A stretch of DNA of 64,000 nt. Origin: LZORAL124-50-18 sp051208045 (GTDB lineage Bacteria; Pseudomonadota; Gammaproteobacteria; Pseudomonadales; Oleiphilaceae). The notes under the pieces were generated by a model, which ran no database searches, had not been told where the DNA came from, and saw only the letters and a list, made by a program, of their open reading frames with translations. The DNA lies in assembly GCA_051208045.1 (NCBI GenBank), contig JBPJFY010000001.1, positions 496,001-560,000 on the forward strand, written 5' to 3'. A program made the position numbers and the translations under genes. Numbering within the stretch: the first letter of the stretch is position 1; every line of letters starts with the position of its first letter. This document shows, piece by piece, positions 25,411 through 33,333 of this stretch.

Positions 25411-26613
25411 ATGAGATGTTTCCCTGCGTGTTCGCTCGTATTGTTGCTTGTCGTGGGAGGCCAGGCGTATGCCGAGGCCGTGTTTTTATCTGCGGGGGAG
25501 ACACGCGCCTTCGGGGAAAACGCTCAGGTGTACGGGGGTGCAGGGGAGGAAACCGTGGTGATAAACGGTGAGCCGACGTTGCAGTTAGACGCCAATATTG
25601 AGCGCGTGCTGTTTCCCGGACTGCGTGACGACTACGATGTTCGCATTCAGGGTACCCGTATTTCGCTCTCGAAAAGCTCTGTCACGGTGGTTACGTTTAC
25701 CGGATTGAATCAACCTGTGTCTGTGAGTTTTCAGGATGGCACGTTTGAGCTGGTGTTAACCGGGCTGAATCTGGCCACATTAGCGGGTGCACCGGTGCCG
25801 ACAGCCTCCCAGGAGCCCTCTTCCGATTGCCCTGTTGAAACCTCAGAGCCGCCTATATCGCCTGGCCCCTATGATCATGTGCTCAGTGTTGCCACCTCGA
25901 CAGATGGATTGAACTTCAGCGGAAGCAAGCCCTCCCTACTGGCACGGGCTTCCGCGCCGGATGCGGTAGTGGGGCCTGATGGCAAGGTCTGGGTGTATTA
26001 TGTGAATGGCACACCCGGGCAGCACGGGATCTTCATTGCCCGCGTCAATGACGACGGCACAGTGACATCGTTTGATTGTGTGCGCATTGAAGGTGCGTTT
26101 GATGCGGAAGCGGTTGATCCGGATGTGCTGCGGTTGAGTGATGGCCGGTATCAGCTGTTCTACAACCCACTGGTCTCGGCAAACAGCCAACAGGTTGAGG
26201 GTATTTACACGGCAATCTCTGAGGACGGTATTCACTTTTCGGGCAATCGTCAGTTGGTTCAACTGGACGGTGCGTTGAACCCCAGCGCGGTTCAGCTCAA
26301 CTCCGGGCGATGGCTGCTCACCTACACGGATGAATCGCGTGTGTATGTTGACCAGAGCGAAGATGGCTCGATTTTTCAGCGGGTAGGGGACTTTACCGCC
26401 GGCATACCGGAAATCAGCTACCTGTCGGAAACGAACGAAGTTCGGCTGTACAATGCGGAGAAAACCGGCCTGGTGGTGCGCGCCAGTGTGGATAACGGCA
26501 TTAATTGGGCAGAGGTATCCGCTGCAGCACCTCATGCACAAGACCCCTCTGTGCTTCAGTTAGCAGACGATGCCTGGGTGCTCTATTACCGGTTTGAATC
26601 GGTTGAGGATTGA
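25411..26613 (+). CDS. secreted Asp-box beta-propeller protein
   Basis: About 400 residues from ATG 25411, chosen because AAGGA lies 8 bases upstream; ATGs at 25390 and 25402 are alternatives. A signal peptide (MRCFPACSLVLLLVVGGQAYA) is followed by a beta-rich domain to about residue 140, then a propeller. Four Asp-box-like repeats are visible: STDGLNFSG, SEDGIHFSG, SEDGSIFQR and SVDNGINWAE. PDAVVGPDGKVWVYYVNG and DPDVLRLSDGRYQLFYNP recall sialidase and arabinanase-type five-bladed propellers. Substrate is unknown. It lies 84 bases after the pilin-like gene, possibly co-transcribed. Confidence 0.72.
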   Translation: MRCFPACSLVLLLVVGGQAYAEAVFLSAGETRAFGENAQVYGGAGEETVVINGEPTLQLDANIERVLFPGLRDDYDVRIQGTRISLSKSSVTVVTFTGLNQPVSVSFQDGTFELVLTGLNLATLAGAPVPTASQEPSSDCPVETSEPPISPGPYDHVLSVATSTDGLNFSGSKPSLLARASAPDAVVGPDGKVWVYYVNGTPGQHGIFIARVNDDGTVTSFDCVRIEGAFDAEAVDPDVLRLSDGRYQLFYNPLVSANSQQVEGIYTAISEDGIHFSGNRQLVQLDGALNPSAVQLNSGRWLLTYTDESRVYVDQSEDGSIFQRVGDFTAGIPEISYLSETNEVRLYNAEKTGLVVRASVDNGINWAEVSAAAPHAQDPSVLQLADDAWVLYYRFESVED

Positions 26614-26671
26614 GTGGAGTGATGACCAGGGCGTACTGTTAACGGGAGCGAAGAATTCAAAGGTCCCGGCA

Positions 26672-27688
26672 CTAATCCCAGAAATCCACTTGGCTTTCCA
26701 GAGCTTCCACTGGAGTGATCAGCGACTTGGCCAGCAGTTTGTCATAGGAGTGAATCTGGTTTCTGCCGTTGTTTTTGGCGTAGTACAGCGCTTTGTCGGC
26801 GCGGGAAAGATTTTCCAGCGGGTGAATGTTGTTTTCCAGTTTGGCAAAGCCAACGCTGACGGTGACCTGGCCTACCTGGGGAAATCGCTTGGTTTCTACG
26901 GCTTCCCGGCACCGCTCCAACACTTTGGAGGCACGCAGGAAGTTCACGTCATACAGGAAAAGAACAAATTCTTCGCCACCATATCGGAAGAAGAGATCCT
27001 GCTGACGGGAGACGGAGCGAATGGTTTGTGCAAAAAGCACCAGCGTTTCGTCACCGAGAGCATGCCCATATTGGTCATTGATGGATTTGAATCGGTCAAT
27101 GTCGAAGATGGCGATAAAGGAATACTGTTTGTCACTGTCTGAGGCCGAATCATCAAGGGGGCAGGCTTCGGAGGCTAACTTGCTCACCGTCATATCGAAG
27201 GCCTGTCGATTCAAAATTCGCGTAAGCGGGTCGTAGCCTCGTTCATGAATACTGCGAAAAATGTCCCGGAATATGCCTACCAGACCCACCAGCACATCCT
27301 CGTCATCGCAATCCTTATAGCCATGGTTGAGTTTAACGAGATGAGAAATGGAATTGTCATACAGTTCGATGGGGAAAATGACCTCAGAACCATTGGCGGG
27401 TGAGGTATTTCTGACTTCTTTGTGGGTGTCATACGCTTTTGACATGGCGGGGTGCGCGTCGATCTGCAGCGGTGGCAGCTCCTTTAAACAGTCCATGCCG
27501 GTCAGACGCTGCTCCCTGTTGTGAGGCTGGCGTATGGCGTGAAGTTCATACACGGCTACGAGGGCATCATCGAAGTGGTTGTTGAGTTCGTCCCGCAGCG
27601 CCAGGATCAGATCCTGGGCGTCGGATTTGCTGGTTAGATTTTTGAGTACTGAAAAGAGAACTTGAGTTTCCAATCGCAAGGTATCCAT
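26672..27688 (-). CDS. diguanylate cyclase with N-terminal GAF-like domain
   Basis: 338 soluble residues. The N-terminal 150 residues resemble a GAF-type sensor. The GGDEF domain begins at DPLTRILNRQAFD (about 155) and has an active GGEEF near residue 235, with the inhibitory I-site RQQD five residues earlier. It should make c-di-GMP with product inhibition. It is divergent from the chemosensory operon across a 501-base gap, so a link to that operon is possible but unproven. Confidence 0.92.
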   Translation of the reverse strand: MDTLRLETQVLFSVLKNLTSKSDAQDLILALRDELNNHFDDALVAVYELHAIRQPHNREQRLTGMDCLKELPPLQIDAHPAMSKAYDTHKEVRNTSPANGSEVIFPIELYDNSISHLVKLNHGYKDCDDEDVLVGLVGIFRDIFRSIHERGYDPLTRILNRQAFDMTVSKLASEACPLDDSASDSDKQYSFIAIFDIDRFKSINDQYGHALGDETLVLFAQTIRSVSRQQDLFFRYGGEEFVLFLYDVNFLRASKVLERCREAVETKRFPQVGQVTVSVGFAKLENNIHPLENLSRADKALYYAKNNGRNQIHSYDKLLAKSLITPVEALESQVDFWD

Positions 27689-27967
27689 TGGTGCCTAAGA
27701 TCGCATGAGCCAGATAAAAAGTATGGCTTATATGCACAAAACTTCCAGCCAAAGGTGGCCCTTCATGAAAACTTTAAGCGATTCGCTGCGGCAGAACAAG
27801 CTTCTGGCTGTGTTGGGTATCCGGATGTTGCGAATTGCTGCCGGGTGCAATCGTGTTTATTGCTTCTGCGACAAATTGTTATCCGTGTCTCTAAATATCT
27901 CAGAGTACGGCGATTCTTACCCAATTTTCTCGAATTTTTCGAAAGCGTAATGATTGGTTACCGGGCA

Positions 27968-27995
27968 TTGATCGGCACTATGAGTGCGCTATAGT
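27968..27995 (+). promoter_or_regulatory. candidate sigma-70 promoter of the chemosensory operon
   Basis: TTGATC (27968-27973), a 16-base spacer and TATAGT (27990-27995) form a fair sigma-70 promoter about 195 bases before the first operon gene. The rest of the 501-base gap 27689-28189 holds no gene I can support; small open frames in it lack ribosome sites. Confidence 0.45.
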
Positions 27996-28189
27996 CAAGT
28001 TAAGTGTGTTTTACATCACATCCGCCCTGAGAAATACGTTGTGCGTGTTTCTGAAGGGTGGTGAAGGATCAAGGATGTTGTAATCCCTCCAACGTGGGCG
28101 GGAGTTACGATGAAATGGTGAACACAGGAACGCGAACGGATTGCACAATAAAAAGAAGAGCATCCAGCGTATCCGGGAAGGATGCAGAC

Positions 28190-28978
28190 ATGGATAAAAT
28201 TTTGATCTCCCATATCGGGCTGACCCTGAAAGACATCAGGGCGTTGCACAACCTGTTTCAGCTCAGCACGACCTGGCTGGGCAATTTTGATCTCGTTTCC
28301 GAGCCCAATTCTCCGAAAGGCGAGATCCTTTTGGTCAATACCGATGAACCGCGCTCGCGAAAAAGCTGGGAAATGTTGAGTCGTCTCAAGGACTTCGAGC
28401 GGGTGATCTCCATTGGCACCGAAAAGGCCAACGTGATTCCCGGAAGTGTTCATCTCCGCCGGCCCTTGGTGTCCCGGCGGGTGTCAGACTCGTTAAAAGC
28501 GGCCACCGCGCTCAGACAAGAGGCGGAAGGACATACCTTTCGTATCCTGGTGGTGGATGACAGTCTCCCCGTGCGTACATTTATGCAGCAAAAACTTCAC
28601 GACATGCTGGGAGACCGGCTGGGAGTGGATATGGCGGATTGTGGTGAGGCCGCATTGCAGCTGGTTGCAGCGCACAGTTACCACCTGGTGTTTATGGATG
28701 TGGTGATGCCTGGAATGGATGGCTACAAGGCGTGTCGCTCAATCAAAACCCTGTCGCAATCGAACAGTAAGGTGGTCATGCTGACGAGCAAATCGTCGGC
28801 CATTAACCGGGTGAAAGCCAAAATGTCTGGCTGCGATGGTTACATCACGAAACCACCGGAAGATAAAGCATTGAATGAAGCGCTCCGTCAGCACCTGCCC
28901 ATGGAGCGTGTCACATCTACCCCGGCGGCAACGCAGGATTTAAGCGAGGTTAACGGGCTGCAGTTGCAGTGGCGTTAA
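28190..28978 (+). CDS. response regulator with N-terminal accessory domain
   Basis: 262 residues from ATG 28190 (GGAAGG upstream); the frame is open further upstream. Residues about 1-105 form an unrecognised alpha/beta region that could be a degenerate receiver (ILLVNTDEP). Residues about 115-240 are a canonical CheY-like receiver: ILVVDDS acidic pair, phospho-Asp170 in FMDVVMPGMDG, the Thr switch in MLTSKSS and Lys in ITKPPED. It has no DNA-binding or enzymatic output. It is first in the chemosensory operon, so it probably carries the CheA output to a protein partner. Confidence 0.85.
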   Translation: MDKILISHIGLTLKDIRALHNLFQLSTTWLGNFDLVSEPNSPKGEILLVNTDEPRSRKSWEMLSRLKDFERVISIGTEKANVIPGSVHLRRPLVSRRVSDSLKAATALRQEAEGHTFRILVVDDSLPVRTFMQQKLHDMLGDRLGVDMADCGEAALQLVAAHSYHLVFMDVVMPGMDGYKACRSIKTLSQSNSKVVMLTSKSSAINRVKAKMSGCDGYITKPPEDKALNEALRQHLPMERVTSTPAATQDLSEVNGLQLQWR

Positions 28979-29008
28979 CCAGGACGGAAACGAAAAAAGG
29001 AGCAGACT

Positions 29009-29374
29009 ATGAAACACCCCAAAATTTTAATCGTGGATGATTCCGGTGCAGATTTGTTGCACCTGAAAAAAATTCTGGACGCGGCGTCGTGTACCACGCT
29101 CACCGCATCCTCCGGTAAAGAGGCGATTGCAGTGGCCAAGGCAGAGCATCCGGACATGATCTTCCTGGATATCATTATGCAGGACATGGATGGATTCAGC
29201 ACTTGTCGTGAAATCACCCGCACCCCTGAGCTTTCCGGCATTCCAGTGGTCTTTGTCAGCAGTAAAAATCAGCGGGCGGATCATATGTGGGCGAGCAAGC
29301 AGGGCGCGAAAGCGCTGATTTCGAAACCCTATTCGGATGGCGATATCCTCACCCAGGTGCAGCAGTATGCCTGA
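29009..29374 (+). CDS. single-domain CheY/PilH-like response regulator
   Basis: 121 residues. The receiver has acidic residues in ILIVDDSGAD, phospho-Asp54 in FLDIIMQDMDG, switch Ser in VFVSSK and conserved Lys in ISKPYSD. It closely resembles PilG/PilH of the type IV pilus chemosensory system. AAGGAG precedes the ATG. It is the second receiver in the operon; in Pil-Chp systems one receiver drives output and the other drains phosphate. Confidence 0.9.
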   Translation: MKHPKILIVDDSGADLLHLKKILDAASCTTLTASSGKEAIAVAKAEHPDMIFLDIIMQDMDGFSTCREITRTPELSGIPVVFVSSKNQRADHMWASKQGAKALISKPYSDGDILTQVQQYA

Positions 29375-29418
29375 GACGATCTGCCAGGAGTTTTATTCGC
29401 AACAAAAGGATGTGTGTT

Positions 29419-30024
29419 ATGTCAGCGGAGACGATGGATTGGGAGGCACAGTGTGAACTGTTGCCACCTTTGGAAGCGTTACGAATTCTGAGTGAGTCAG
29501 CGGAGCAGGTTGCCCGGTATTCGAGCGAGGAGACTGGACCTGCAGCAACCCAGTTTGCCTATTTCGGGATCAAGCTGGGGGGGCTGGGCCTGCTGCTGGA
29601 TACCGATAAGCAGAAAGAAATCATCAGCGCGGAGGGGATCAGCGCTGTACCGGGAACGCCCGGTTGGCTGGCGGGGTTTGTTAACCTGCGGTCACTGGTG
29701 ATTCCGGTCTTTGATGTGGCCCGGTACCTGGGATTGCAGCCGGAGGAAAACGACAACAAAGGCCGGGCCACGGGGAGTAAGCATCTTCTGGTGATCGGCG
29801 ATCAGCGTTATGGGAATGATCAGGCCAATGACACGTTTGCTTTGATCACCGAAACGCTCCCGGCAAAGGTGACTTTCGAGGAGGCACACATTTTACCGAC
29901 ACCGCCACCCTGGCCGGGCCGGTTGAAGCCCTTTTGCGGGCGCACGTTCAAGCATAGCGGCGTTTGGTGTGAGTGGGATGTGGAAGGATTTGTGGACATG
30001 ATGTGTCTGCCGTTCCATTCCTGA
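29419..30024 (+). CDS. CheW/PilI-like coupling protein
   Basis: 201 residues from ATG 29419 (AAAGGA upstream). A CheW SH3-like core is recognisable in FAYFGIKLGGLGLLLD, ISAVPGTPGWLAGFVNLRS cut at GFVNLRS, and VIPVFDVARYLGL. It would couple the PilJ-like receptor to the CheA hybrid. It is longer than average at the N-terminus. It lies 44 bases after the second receiver gene in the same operon. Confidence 0.85.
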   Translation: MSAETMDWEAQCELLPPLEALRILSESAEQVARYSSEETGPAATQFAYFGIKLGGLGLLLDTDKQKEIISAEGISAVPGTPGWLAGFVNLRSLVIPVFDVARYLGLQPEENDNKGRATGSKHLLVIGDQRYGNDQANDTFALITETLPAKVTFEEAHILPTPPPWPGRLKPFCGRTFKHSGVWCEWDVEGFVDMMCLPFHS

Positions 30025-30098
30025 TCATCATTTGATAGGTCAGGCCAAAGCCCGAGTATGCAATTCAATGGCACGCAATGGCTCGCGTGCACGAAAGT

Positions 30099-30146
30099 AA
30101 GTTTAAACAAAGGCAAGTTTAAACAAAGGCAAGTTTTAACAAAGGA
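30099..30146 (+). repeat. three 16-base tandem repeats upstream of the binding-protein gene
   Basis: Units AAGTTTAAACAAAGGC at 30099-30114 and 30115-30130 are identical; 30131-30146 is AAGTTTTAACAAAGGA. Each ends in an SD-like AAAGG. The array stops 25 bases before ATG 30172, within the leader of the binding-protein gene. Slippage could change leader length. Confidence 0.9.
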
Positions 30147-30171
30147 CAGTCTGTTCACAGAGGGAATCGTT

Positions 30172-31422
30172 ATGTCTCAACGAAAACAAGGAATACGTGG
30201 GGGTTTGGGTGCTGTAGTGGCGGCACTGGGCATGCTTTATGGCGCGGTGCTCTCCGGTGCGGCAGTGGCCGCGCAAGGGGTGTTTTCTGACCGCATACTG
30301 GTGGGTGGTGTGATGGATCTGGAGGGCCAGTCGCGGGGGCTGGGCCGGGGAATGGAGGCAGGGATACGCGCTGCCTTTCGAAATGAAACGGTGCAGGGAA
30401 AACGCATCGAGTTCAGAGTGCTCAATGATTCGTACACACCGGAACTGACGATCAAGGCGACGAATCGTCTGGTTGATGAGCAGGTCTTTGCGATGCTGGG
30501 CAACGTTGGCACGCCGACGGCGAAAGTGTCTCTTCCCATTCTGGCGGAAGCGGGCATTCCTGCGGTGGGATTTTTCACCGGTGCCGGGTTGCTTCGCCCG
30601 GGTGTCGGGAATGTGGTTAATTTTCGGGCCAGCTATGTGCAGGAAGCCGCGGCGGTGATTTCCCACAGTATCAAGTCCGGTATTGCCGCGAGTGAAATCT
30701 GCGCGTACGTGCAAAACGACGCCTACGGCATGGCAGGCGTGGCGGGAATCAAGCAGGCGCTCAAACGGCTGCCAAGAACACGGGAAATTGTCGATCGGCT
30801 GGATGAGATTCTCGTCATGGCGGGAGAAAATCCACCTCGAAACGGCATTGGTCCGGTGGGTGTTTACCAGCGCAATACGCTGACTTCACGTGCGGGGTAT
30901 GAGTCGTTAAAACACTGGGAGCAAACGCAGGGAACTCAATGCCGGCTGGTGGTTACCGTAGGTACTTACAATGCCATTGGTCGCTTTGCCGGTTATGCGC
31001 GCTATAAAGGTGAGCGCTGGGTAGTGAGTGCCGTGTCGTTCACGGGGGCGGATGACCTGAGGAATGTGTTAAGCGAATTTGGTGTGCAGGATCACGTCGT
31101 GATGACCCAGGTGGTGCCGGAATTGGACGGGGAACTGCCCATCGTCAAGGAAGCGCGGAAAGCGCTAGGGCAGGACTTCAGTTATGTCAGCCTGGAGGGC
31201 TACATCGCCGGCAAGATGTTTCTGAGCCTGTTGAATCAGGTCAAGGGTGAAATCACGCGGGAACGTTTTGTCGACGTCGCGAAGAACAGCTCGTTTGAAC
31301 TGGGTGGATTGCGCCTGGATTTCTCAGACGACAACCAAGGGTCGGATCTTGTGTCCATGACCCACTTTGCCCAGAAAAACTTTGTTCCCATGTCATCTGA
31401 AAACTGGAAGCAGATGTTCTAA
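30172..31422 (+). CDS. type I (branched-chain amino acid/urea class) periplasmic binding protein
   Basis: 416 residues from ATG 30172 (GAGGGA upstream). The signal peptide runs to about AVAAQG. ILVGGVMDLEGQSRGLGRGM, VFAMLGNVGTPTAKVSLPI and ASYVQEAAAVISHSI are of the Peripla_BP_6 (LivJ/AmiC/UrtA) type. There are no transporter genes; it sits inside a chemosensory operon directly before the receptor gene (19-base gap). I infer that it presents a ligand to the PilJ-like receptor. The ligand is unknown, possibly an amino acid or amide. Confidence 0.85.
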   Translation: MSQRKQGIRGGLGAVVAALGMLYGAVLSGAAVAAQGVFSDRILVGGVMDLEGQSRGLGRGMEAGIRAAFRNETVQGKRIEFRVLNDSYTPELTIKATNRLVDEQVFAMLGNVGTPTAKVSLPILAEAGIPAVGFFTGAGLLRPGVGNVVNFRASYVQEAAAVISHSIKSGIAASEICAYVQNDAYGMAGVAGIKQALKRLPRTREIVDRLDEILVMAGENPPRNGIGPVGVYQRNTLTSRAGYESLKHWEQTQGTQCRLVVTVGTYNAIGRFAGYARYKGERWVVSAVSFTGADDLRNVLSEFGVQDHVVMTQVVPELDGELPIVKEARKALGQDFSYVSLEGYIAGKMFLSLLNQVKGEITRERFVDVAKNSSFELGGLRLDFSDDNQGSDLVSMTHFAQKNFVPMSSENWKQMF

Positions 31423-31441
31423 ACCACACAAGGAGATCACC

Positions 31442-33328
31442 ATGTTTACCAAATTGAGTATCGGTCAACGCCTGAATATTCTGATCGCGCTGATTTCATT
31501 GACGCTGATGATCATCGGAACAGCGGCTTACCAGTCGCTGGATTTCGCCGGAGATGCGTCGCGCACGCTCCATGACAAGGTCACGCAGACCAACCAGCTG
31601 TCGCGCTTGAGTTCAGGGTTGCAGAAGCAGTTCGTGGATACCTTGAACAGCCTGAATGCCGGCACATTGACCTGGGTGGAAACCAATGAAAAAGTGTCGC
31701 GAGCTCGATTGAGCTTTGATCAAAACTGGCAGGCACTGCAATCTTCAGCGTTGGATGTGTCGACGATCCAGCCGTTCCTGGGTTCGGTGACGGGGGCAAT
31801 GGATGAGTTTGCCAAACTGGGTACGAATCAGTCCCGGGCCAGTCTGGAATTGTTTATTCTGAATGATTTGAATCCGCAAGTGGATCCCTTTCTGAATGCG
31901 GTCACCAACCTGTCCAACCAGTTGAATAAAGACTCTGAGCGGCTGTTTGTGGAGACGACCGGAACGCTGGGTTTCGTGAAGCTGGGCGGCATGGGATTCA
32001 TTCTTCTGACGTTGATTGCCTCCGTCACCGTGAGTGTGTTCATTCGTCGCTCTATTACGGGGCCGGTCGCGCGCATCGCTGATACCGTGGCAGAGGTGCA
32101 GCAGGAAAATACCGAGGCCCGTACCGGGTTGCAGGGTGTAGATGAGCTTTCCCAGCTGGGTGCGGCACTGGATCAGTTGCTGGATGAAAAAGTGGCGACG
32201 CTGGTGCAGGCAGAGAAAGAGAACGAAGCCCTGAATGAGTCCATCATCGAGTTGCTGGAGGGCACGTCTCAATTGAGTGAGCGGGATCTAACCGTGCGCC
32301 TAACGGTCAACGAAGACATTACCGGCCCGGTGGCTGATGCGTTGAACCTGGTGACACGGGAAACCGCGGAAGCACTGGCAAAAATTCGCCACATCAGCAC
32401 CCTGGTGGATGAAAGTGCGGGGCTGGTAGGGCTGCAGACCAATACGGTGACGGACGTGGCCGCTCAGGAGCGACAGTTGCTCGAAATCACCATCAAAAAG
32501 CTGGAACGGGTATCGCAGAACATGAACCAGATCGCCCGCTGGTGTCAGTCCAGTAGCCAGATTGCAGAACGCGCATCCAGTTCCACCACCAAGGCGTTTG
32601 AAGCCGTGGGCAATACGGTAAGCAGTATGGATGATATGCGTCAGGCGATCAGCGAGACGGAAAAGCGGATCAAACGCTTGAGTGATCGTTCACAGGAGAT
32701 CAGCACCATCGTTGATGTGATCAACAGTATTGCGGAGCGAACACATGTTCTGGCGTTGAATGCCAGTATGCAGGCGGCCGCCGCGGGTGAAGCCGGGCGC
32801 GGTTTTGCTGTGGTTGCCGATGAGGTTCAGCGTTTGGCGGAAAGCTCGCGCAATTCAACGTCTCAGATTGGTACATTGATTCGTAACATCCAGATCGAAA
32901 CCTCAGAAGCGGTTGACAACATGAACAACAGCATCGCGCTGGTGGTGGATGGATCACGCAAAGCGGCGGAGGCCGGAGATCGGATGCGCGAAACCCAGGA
33001 AACCACCACTGAGCTGGTATCGGCCGTTGAAAAAATCTCGGATCGCTCGGTGTTACAGGCCAAAGAGGTGGAAGCTTTGCGCCTGCAGTCGGACAAAATT
33101 CGGCAGAGCACGCAAGTGACCGCCAATGAGCTGGAGAATCAGCAAGTGCATACCCTACGACTCCAGCGCGCGTCGCAGGAACTGATGAACACCGTGCAGG
33201 TGTTTACGCTACCGGAGTTGCTGCTCAAGAAGGATATGGCGTTTGACTGGAGCGCATTGCCCAGCATGGAAGTGGAAGAAAGCGAGCCCGAAGCCGGGAA
33301 CAAAACGCTTTTGCAGGCAGCGGGGTAG
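31442..33328 (+). CDS. PilJ-like methyl-accepting chemoreceptor
   Basis: 628 residues from ATG 31442 (AAGGAG upstream). The first membrane helix is at about 11-30, a helical periplasmic domain runs to about 175, and a second helix at about 180-203 is followed by HAMP. A second HAMP-like segment lies around residues 275-315, as in PilJ. The signalling hairpin tip is AERTHVLALNASMQAA and GRGFAVVADEVQRLAESS, closest to PilJ-type receptors. The C-terminus lacks an obvious pentapeptide tether, in keeping with the absence of cheR/cheB here. The periplasmic partner is probably the preceding binding protein. Confidence 0.9.
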   Translation: MFTKLSIGQRLNILIALISLTLMIIGTAAYQSLDFAGDASRTLHDKVTQTNQLSRLSSGLQKQFVDTLNSLNAGTLTWVETNEKVSRARLSFDQNWQALQSSALDVSTIQPFLGSVTGAMDEFAKLGTNQSRASLELFILNDLNPQVDPFLNAVTNLSNQLNKDSERLFVETTGTLGFVKLGGMGFILLTLIASVTVSVFIRRSITGPVARIADTVAEVQQENTEARTGLQGVDELSQLGAALDQLLDEKVATLVQAEKENEALNESIIELLEGTSQLSERDLTVRLTVNEDITGPVADALNLVTRETAEALAKIRHISTLVDESAGLVGLQTNTVTDVAAQERQLLEITIKKLERVSQNMNQIARWCQSSSQIAERASSSTTKAFEAVGNTVSSMDDMRQAISETEKRIKRLSDRSQEISTIVDVINSIAERTHVLALNASMQAAAAGEAGRGFAVVADEVQRLAESSRNSTSQIGTLIRNIQIETSEAVDNMNNSIALVVDGSRKAAEAGDRMRETQETTTELVSAVEKISDRSVLQAKEVEALRLQSDKIRQSTQVTANELENQQVHTLRLQRASQELMNTVQVFTLPELLLKKDMAFDWSALPSMEVEESEPEAGNKTLLQAAG

Positions 33329-33333
33329 TTGCC

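Noticed and set aside
27705..27950. 81-codon frame in the gap before the chemosensory operon
   Set aside because: No ribosome site, no recognisable motif and it crosses a region without coding character.
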